A stretch of DNA of 64,000 nucleotides, taken from the NCBI RefSeq assembly GCF_000002235.5, contig NW_022145601.1, positions 5,454,322-5,518,321 on the forward strand, given 5' to 3'. This document shows positions 57,105 to 64,000 of this stretch, piece by piece. Below the pieces are notes generated by a model, which saw only the letters and a program-made list of their open reading frames with translations, was not told the origin of the DNA and made no database searches. The DNA is from Strongylocentrotus purpuratus. Taxonomy: Eukaryota > Echinodermata > Echinoidea > Camarodonta > Strongylocentrotidae. Position numbers and translations under genes: made by a program. The first letter of the stretch is position 1, and every line of letters starts with the position of its first letter.

Positions 57105-58210
57105 GACTGCATGGAGCACTACGGTTGCTGGTGCTAAAGCCTTGGTAAAACTTTCCAAGGTCCTTTCAAAAAATATATCCCAATGTATCAATCCCGAAAC
57201 TCCAGTTCATTGTTTTATTGTGCATTGTTTTATTCACATTGAAGATTTCCAGATAATATATGTAAATCACCCAATATTTATGTTTACATATCGTATTTTT
57301 CCTGTGTTTGTTTTGCATTTATCATTATATCCGGCCCCCTTGTTGCTACGTGGGCTAGATATCCCACCCCAAATTAAAAACAATGACAATTTCTCACGGC
57401 ATTTTTTACTTTTAATTGTGTTGCACTATAATGGACCTTATCAGACCTTCTTACCTATCATCATCACCATCACCGTCACCCCCAACATAAAAGTCAATAA
57501 ATGTTTGATTCATATTCGGATTGCATAACCTCTGTGTACGCTACATGACGCAAAAACCTTCAAGGTCCGAAAGGGTTCAAGCCCCCTATTCCCCCAAAGT
57601 CCCAAACAAATCACAATTCAAAAGTGCCCCTCCTCCTTCCTCTCAACCCTCTCTGGGTCCATAAGTCCTACTAAAAGCAACTTTCTACAAACACATTATT
57701 GCCATTAAACAATAACTATTTTCTGAAATAGCGAACTCGGTCCTTAATTAAATAACTATGATAATTGGCCTGCTTGGTCTACTTAATGTCTCAGTGGCGT
57801 AGCCTGGATAAGATCAGTCGAGGGCACGGTGGTTGGGCAGGATTTCCCACAGGGAAGTCAAATTCTAATAGGATTATATGTGTTTATGTTTTCCCCTTTT
57901 TTTTCGTCACTACAGGAGCGGGAGATGTCTCTATATAATTATCAAAGATAACAGGTGAAATACACCTACCTTAAAAAAATAATAAAATGTTCAGGGCCAG
58001 GTGTCGCCCCCGCCCCACAGCTACGCCAATATCCTTAGGGTGTCCTCTGTCCAATATTTCCCTTTGCTATAAGAATTTTGTGCATTGCTTAGGCCAAAAG
58101 TATACACCCCCCCCCCCATCCCCCCATCCCCGCCAAGCAAAAAAAAATATGAAAGCTCAGTGTTTTTTTAATTCAAATATAGCATTGTAAAGACGATGAA
58201 CAAATAAGAA
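57105..58210. other. No gene seen; possible CAGTGGCGTAGC element
   Basis: 57792-58030 is bounded by CAGTGGCGTAGCCTGGAT and CCACAGCTACGCCAATAT, an inverted pair suggestive of another small element. The 128-codon frame at 57142-57528 has no recognisable features. Confidence 0.35.
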
Positions 58211-58215
58211 TAATT

Positions 58216-58795
58216 AAGGTCAACGTGATTCGCGAGAATGTTCGCTTCCATCTCTTTCTGCTAATTCATGCGAACAGTGGAATCAACCAAGTGAAATCAA
58301 TTGCGAAATGAACTACATTTTTCATCATTGAGTCCCTAAAGTTTTTAATTCAAATAGCATTGTTAAGACGAAGTACAAATAAGAATAATAATTCAAGGTC
58401 AACGTCATTATTGTGAGAATGTTCATTTCCATCTCTCTCTCTCTTTCTCTGCTAATTCATGCGAACAGTGGAATCAACAAGTGAAATCAACTGTGAAATG
58501 AACTACATTTTTCATAATAGTAATGTACTACAAGGTCGACGTTAATGGTGAGAATGTTCACTCCCATTTCTCTCTGCTAATTCCTGCGAATTAACAGTGG
58601 AATCAACCAAGTGAAATCAACTGTGAAATGAACTACATATTTCATAATAACAAGGTCAACGTTAATCTTCAGAATGTTCACTACAATCTCTCTCTGCTAA
58701 TTCATGCGAACAGTGGAATCAACAAGTGAAATCAACTGTGAAATGAACTACATTTTTCATCATTGAGTCTCTAAAGACTAAATTACTATTCCATG
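58216..58795. repeat. Four tandem copies of a 120-180 bp unit
   Basis: AAGGTCRACG at 58216, 58395, 58532 and 58652; each unit continues GAGAATGTTC, CTGCTAATTC, GCGAA...CAGTGGAATCAAC, GTGAAATGAACTACAT. Parts of a further unit lie at about 59046-59123 and 59687-59800, split by about 560 bp that include a C run and a TTAA element. Confidence 0.9.
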
Positions 58796-59280
58796 TCATA
58801 ATAATAATGATATAATAATTACCATACTGCTACTAGTGATTACCATGTGACGCTACATAAAATAGTTTCTTGCTGTAAAGCAAAGTTTGGCATGCACCCA
58901 GTAGATTAAGATCGCGTGCTCCTTCTTGTAATTGAAAGCAAGTCAGAAGAAAATGTTCGAACCAGCGGGATCTACTGAGTGCAAGCCACACATTTCATAA
59001 CAACAATTAAAACTTATACCAAGTGTCCTCACATTTACACTTTGTTAATTCAAATGCGTTGTAGAGACAACGAACAAATGAGAATAATAATAATAACATC
59101 GTCGTCAATGGTGAAAATATCAGGCCTGTGAAAACTATAGGGGTTCGCGGGTTTCGCGCGAGCCCCCCCCCCCCCCCCCCCCCCACCTAAAAGAAAGATA
59201 TTCAACTTCAATTTGTTTTGAAAATCATTTCAGAAATGTGTCTAAAATTACATCTTCTTTCACATTACGATACAATTTAA

Positions 59281-59468
59281 AGCCCCACTGTCCTACTTGT
59301 AGCTACTTGCTCCCTCTATATAGACAACTTCCCCAATCGGTGCCTATTGGTCCTCCATGATCCTCTTTTTCTTATGTTAGTTGAGAGCTGAGTAAATGAG
59401 ATAGCCACCTGTCAGTGACCTCGCTGTGTGGTCTTATCACTTCTGGCCCAGTAGTAAGTTGACGGTCT
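59281..59468. mobile_element. TTAA-type MITE, GCCCCACTG family, intact-looking copy
   Basis: TTAA-flanked, AGCCCCACTGTCCTACTTG to GTAAGTTGACGGTCT, 188 bp, same family as 49805-49990 in the other orientation. Confidence 0.9.
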
Positions 59469-59827
59469 TTAACTGAAATCTTGTCATCAAATTTGTTTGC
59501 GCACCACGGCCTAGCATGGTACGACACGGCACCAAATTGCACCAATATAAGTCCAAAAATGCAAAAGCTCCCTATCTTGGGAGGGGGCACCCCCTCCCAC
59601 ACCCTTCCTCCGTTCAGTCACTTCGCTCCCTTGCAATGTCTCACCCTTACCTCTGACACCGAAAAGGTTGTACGGGCTTGATGTACACTTTATCTTTCTC
59701 TGTTAATTCATGCGAACAGTGAAATCAACCGAGTGAAATCAACTGTAAAATAAACTACCATGAGTCCCTACAGATTAAATTTCTATTCTATGTCATGGTT
59801 CAGATTCAGTTATCAGTTTCCCTTTAA

Positions 59828-60367
59828 AGGGAAAGTCCACCCCCAAAATAAGTTTGTTTCGATAGAGGCAGAATAATAAGAAAATCAGGTGAGTGAAAGT
59901 TTGAGCAAATTCTGAATGAAAATAAGAAAGTTATGAATTATTGAAGTTGTGATCAATCAAATACAAATTGGCAACTCTGTGACTTATTATACGAGCTCTC
60001 CTTCATTTGCTTTGTGCATAATATTCCATAAAATCATGTTTTCTTCGTTATTGATGACGGAATATATATTTGTTCCTTGCAGGGGGGATATAGAAACATA
60101 TTTGCAATTATTATATTTAGGGTGCATGTATGGTTGAAATTTTTCTTGAGGGAAAATGAAAATTTTAGATTTTTTTAGTACTGAGCAAATGGAAGTTGAG
60201 CTCGCATTTTACGTCATAGAGTTGCCAATTTGTGTTTGATTGATCACAACTTCAAAAATCCTAACTTCCTTTTTTTTAATCGAAATTTGCTCAAACTTTC
60301 ACTGACTTGTTTCTCTCATTTTTCTACTCCTATTAAAACTAACTTAATTTCAGGGTGGACTTCCCCT
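59828..60367. mobile_element. TTAA-type MITE, AGGGAAAGTCCACCC family, copy 1 (540 bp)
   Basis: TTAA-flanked with long inverted arms from AGGGAAAGTCCACCCCCAAA to GGGTGGACTTCCCCT. Short open frames inside are not genes: they recur in copy 2 because the DNA is nearly identical. Confidence 0.95.
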
Positions 60368-60612
60368 TTAAAGTTTCTTTCATGTTTCACATTTCACATT
60401 CATATTCATTACATAAATCATTAGCAATAAACAATGAGAACTATTCTTGCAAACGGTGTTAAAAGACATACAATAATAAGGTCATGAAAGTAAGGCGGTG
60501 AGGTCGGGATACTGAATAATTCCTAACTAACAAAATTGGTACGCTGATTTGGGCAACTCATTGACCTGAAGGGGGCGCTAGAGCCATAGAGAAGCCTGGC
60601 TGGGTTGATTAA

Positions 60613-61152
60613 AGGGAAAGTCCACCCTGAAATTAAGTTAGTTTTAATAGGAGTAGAAAAATGAGAGAAACAAGTCAGTGAAAGTTTGAGCAAATTCCGA
60701 TTAAAAATAAGGAAGTTAGGATTTTTTAAGTTGTGATCAATCAAACACAAATTGGCAACTCTATGACGTAAAATGCGAGCTCAACTTCCATTTGCTTAGT
60801 ACTAAAAAAATCTAAAATTTTCCTTTTCCCTCAAGAAAAATTTCAACCATACATGCACCCTAAATATAATAATTGCAAATATGTTTCTATACTCCCCCTG
60901 CAAGGAACAAATATATATTCCGTCATCAATAACGAAGAAAACATGATTTTATGGAATATTATGCACAAAGCAAATGAAGGAGAGCTCGTATAATACGTCA
61001 CAGAGTTGCCAATTTGTATTTGATTGATCACAACTTCAATAATTCATAACTTTCTTATTTTCATTCAGAATTTGTTCAAACTTTCACTCACCTGATTTTC
61101 TTATTATTCTGCCTCTATCGAAACAAACTTATTTTTGGGGTGGACTTTCCCT
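60613..61152. mobile_element. TTAA-type MITE, AGGGAAAGTCCACCC family, copy 2, inverted (540 bp)
   Basis: TTAA-flanked, same length as copy 1 and nearly identical, in the opposite orientation, 245 bp away. Confidence 0.95.
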
Positions 61153-61157
61153 TTAAT

Positions 61158-62015
61158 TGTACAGTTATTAGTTTGACTTAGCATTAATTATGTTTCCAAG
61201 TATGCCGGGAGCGGGTAAACAACCCCTGGTTTTAAATTCTTGCATTAGATTAAAGTGTTCATTTCGATAAGCACGATGGAAATGAATTCCTGCATTTCCG
61301 ATAACACGTTAGACAAAAAAACTGTTTTTCCGCGGACCTGACATTCTCGCGAAGAGATAGACTCCTCCCACTTTTGTCGGTGACTAGTTCAAATCACTCT
61401 TATCTATTATGCTTTGTCATTGGTCATAGTAATTAATTAAATGTATAACTCCTCTCTTAATTGGTCGGATGACCTAATTAAGGGTTATTTTATATATGCC
61501 GTCTTGTAATTGGTTGGCTTCGTAAGGGTCCTCCTGGTTGGCTGGGTATATCATGTGATATCTAAGCCTCTTCGGGTGCCGGAGTATTTAAATGCCATGT
61601 GCGGGATTTTGAGGTCAGTTTAGTTGGAGTTTTATTTGAGTTTTAGTTGAGTTTATTTTGGAGTTTATTTCATTCCGTTATCATGTTTAGGATGTGCTGC
61701 TAGTTTACTGTCGATAGGGCCGCCCAGCCTCTGAGAGAAGCAGCTTATTTGAAATGTTCTAAAATAATTAATCTTCGTTTGTAACTACTGGAGCTTCGAC
61801 TGACTTTTATAATTAATCAAGTGGACTTCAACTGTATATCCGAGCTTATTTTGTATTCATTTTATTTCTGAACTTGTCGTCACCAACTCATTAACGTGCC
61901 CACCACACAAAGAAGACACATGGTCGGGTAGCTCACGTGTTGTACGTGAGAGTTGAAACCTAAATATTCTCACGTTGAATGAATAGAGTTCGTGTATCTA
62001 ATTCAGGAGCTTACA
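61158..62015 (+). other. LTR-like or promoter-like segment, fossil
   Basis: Begins TGTACAGTTATT and could end GGAGCTTACA, has several ATTGG (CCAAT-type) boxes upstream of a TATA box, and a T-rich leader with GTTTAGTTGGAG/GTTTTAGTTGAG steps. This resembles a solitary LTR of an old retroelement, but no target duplication, primer-binding site or coding region is convincing. A host promoter is the alternative. Confidence 0.3.
61585..61620 (+). promoter_or_regulatory. TATA box plus initiator
   Basis: TATTTAAA at 61585-61592 and TCAGTT around A61617, a 32-base spacing typical of TATA/Inr promoters. CCAAT-type boxes lie 80-200 bp upstream. Direction is rightward; no downstream exon was recognised. 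Confidence 0.4.
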
Positions 62016-62052
62016 AGGGTAAAAAAAAGTGGGGAATTATGGGTTCGATAGG

Positions 62053-62088
62053 CCAGGGAGATGAGAGTTTAAACTCTCATCTCCCTGG
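62053..62088. repeat. Perfect 36-bp palindrome
   Basis: CCAGGGAGATGAGAGTTT followed directly by its exact complement, no loop. Confidence 0.97.
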
Positions 62089-62106
62089 ATAGGCTTGAAT
62101 TGTTAA

Positions 62107-62540
62107 AGGTAATACAAAGTTTTGAGAAATTTTGAAAATTGGGTGGATGCCCCTGTGGATGAATTATAAGCACTAGCAAATTTAGCCCCTAAAACACTTC
62201 TGCTTTCGAGAAAAATTAAATATGAAATTTTGATAAATTTCAAATAGCACCTACGGTCGTACAATGGTAGCTGCGACCATGAATAGTTGTGATATCTTCC
62301 AAACGGGAATAGCTAATCGGTCGATTTTAGTCAAGAAACATTATTTTATAGCTCATTAATCAATTTCTTGACCCTGATAGGGAGCTATACAACACAAAGA
62401 GTTTATTATTTACAATTTCATAACTTTAGACTCAATTTCAACCGAGACAACGATCACTGAATATTGTAGGATTGCATTATGCTTCCAGTATGTTCATTTG
62501 AACCAAATTCATGACCCCATACCAAAACTTTGTATTACCT
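62107..62540. mobile_element. TTAA-type MITE, AGGTAATACAAAG family (434 bp)
   Basis: TTAA-flanked, ends AGGTAATACAAAGTTTTG and CAAAACTTTGTATTACCT. Non-coding. Confidence 0.92.
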
Positions 62541-62904
62541 TTAATTATTTTGATAGCTCGTTTTTGTATAAAAAATTAATGAGGAATTTAGAGCTGTTCC
62601 CCCAGGCGAGTATTCCTTATTTAAATAAGGTAAGATTAGTACTATAGAGTTCAAGGTAAGCAAGACATGGATAGGAAATGTGATTTTAAGTAAACCGATG
62701 ACACCTGTATTTCCCGATATAAGCTAGTATGCTAATTGCATTATCTGTACCAAATCACTCGAGTCTCAAATGCTTATAATTTCCTCCCCCAACTATGAAA
62801 CATCGGAGTCAGGCAATTCATGAAAGGTCTAGAAAAAAAGGGGCGGGGTCACAAGGCATGTGCGGCATGTGTCATCTGTCGTACCCCATGTTTTTTTGTA
62901 TTAT

Positions 62905-63010
62905 TTTTGTGGTAAGTAGCATTTTTTTTGTTGGCCCAATTTTTAGGCAATATTTTGCGCCGACTCAGCCAGCCGCTGAATAAGCGGGGGGGGGGGGGGG
63001 GGTCCAATTT
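62905..63010. repeat. Poly-G element, partial copy
   Basis: CAATTTTTAGGCAATATTTT, CGACTCAGCCAGCCGCTGAA and AATAAGC before a G run match the 2454 and 56327 copies. Confidence 0.75.
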
Positions 63011-63018
63011 GTTAGGAA

Positions 63019-63123
63019 ATATCGTCCTTGTTTTCATGAAGTGACGGTAGTGAGGAAAATCGTAACGCAAAGTGAATGCAATTTTTTTTCACTACCGTCA
63101 CTTCGTGAAAACAGCGACGATAT
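63019..63123. mobile_element. 105-bp palindromic element with GTTTTCACGAAGTG ends
   Basis: ATATCGTCCTTGTTTTCATG and CACTTCGTGAAAACAGCGAC are inverted ends sharing the core of the 38.3 and 48.4 kb ends; the CACTACCGTCACTT blocks pair. The whole element is little more than its termini. Confidence 0.8.
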
Positions 63124-63224
63124 GTTGAAAATGTAGTCAAATTATGATAACAAAGCTAAAAATATGCCAGAATTTTGCTAAAAAACAGCCAAATAATGCC
63201 AGGCATATTGCCAAATGCTATAAG

Positions 63225-63345
63225 GGTCAAAATTATGCCGGATTCGAACGTTGATTGACTTGTCGTCCATCTAAGCGAACCAGTTAATAGCAGTGCTGCA
63301 ATGTGGTCCTGTGGATAGCAAACATCCTCGGTTCGACTCCCAGCT
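63225..63345. repeat. Worn tRNA-like SINE pieces
   Basis: CGTTCGAATCCGGC on the minus strand (about 63239-63252) and CGGTTCGACTCCC on the plus strand (about 63329-63341) look like B-boxes of two degraded, opposed tRNA-derived repeats. Confidence 0.35.
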
Positions 63346-63349
63346 ATAC

Positions 63350-64000
63350 GCCCCTTTGCCCCATGTTTTTTGTATTATTTTTTCTTCACCACTTTATTCA
63401 TGTTTTGAATGGTCCATCTCTTTTTTTAAGGGGACACCCCCCCCCCCCCCACTTCCTCAACACAGGAGAAAATAACATGAGATACTCTAACAATTAGCGA
63501 CTCTCCATCTTTGGAGTTCTTAATTATTGCTGTTATTGTTGTCGATGTAAGGGAAAGGGTTCCAAAGCACAATTATGATTGATTGATTGATATTTATTCG
63601 ACAAGCTTCCAACATACAACAGTATACAATAATAACAGATCAAAAATAAGTCAGTTTGAACAGGATAATCCACGAAAGCTCAAGAGCTTATTTCCATATA
63701 TGTCAATGGATTCTTAAAAAAGGAAAACATGGACTAATTGCAGGGGGGAGCAGTGTAGAAAAAAACTATCGGGATTTAAAAGGGGCTGTATTTCAAAACC
63801 AAAAAAACCTGTGTTGGTCTTGATATTTATTTAAACTAGTACTTTACCATATTAAAGTATTTTATAGACTGTTTGTTTAAAACTTAAACATTTACTTTAA
63901 AAGCTTGACATCCCAATGATTTTTTTAAATTTTTATGGAAAAATATTTATTTAAAAAAAATAAAAAAAATAAGAAGAATATATATATATTTTTTTAAATG
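63350..64000. other. No gene seen
   Basis: AT-rich with a C run near 63437 and A/T runs at the right edge. Confidence 0.5.

Noticed and set aside
59949-61031. Identical 62-codon frames on opposite strands
   Set aside because: They are the same stretch in the two inverted copies of one MITE; identity reflects the repeat, not a conserved gene.
61158-62015. Complete retroelement
   Set aside because: No coding region, primer-binding site or second terminal repeat is visible; at most a solitary fossil end.

Overview
The window looks like nuclear DNA of a marine deuterostome, most likely a sea urchin or close echinoderm. It is AT-rich, has spliced genes with long introns, and is packed with short non-coding mobile elements, tRNA-derived SINEs and long G and C runs. 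The species is inferred from style and the two genes, not from a search.

Two host genes can be supported, both on the minus strand. At the left edge (457-578) lies the first coding exon of a lysosomal beta-mannosidase (MANBA); the rest runs off the window. From 21804 down to 7447 a seven-exon coding sequence can be read with every splice phase in agreement. It encodes 2,725 residues: an N-terminal homeodomain split by a GC-AG intron, a 5.9-kb exon encoding a disordered acidic and Ser-rich region with internal duplications and several SUMO-interacting-like motifs, and a C-terminal part with basic nuclear-localisation stretches and a Gln/Pro/Ser-rich tail. I could not name this gene. A candidate 5' untranslated exon sits at about 24.0 kb, in one copy of a 64-bp triplicated segment.

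The rest is mostly mobile-element territory. At least seven families of short inverted-repeat elements sit in TTAA target sites (about 4.4, 20.4, 22.4, 25.2, 29.9, 32.5, 36.7, 49.8, 55.7, 59.3, 59.8, 60.6 and 62.1 kb), consistent with Kolobok-like non-autonomous transposons. A second group has 9-bp target duplications like Mutator-type elements: a 661-bp foldback (26943-27603) with another 9-bp-TSD element nested inside it, and a sister copy of the nested element at 56.7 kb. Very large foldbacks lie at 35462-36352 and 54114-55456. From 38.3 to 48.4 kb a set of nested or related inverted-repeat ends sharing a TTCGTGAAAACG core surrounds several exon-like decayed coding pieces. SINEs occur at 42.3, 43.1 and 56.3 kb. 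From 47.6 to 59.8 kb there are many local tandem duplications. A TATA-plus-initiator core promoter at 61.6 kb sits in an LTR-like or promoter-like segment.

No CRISPR array, operon, rRNA or bona fide tRNA gene was seen.
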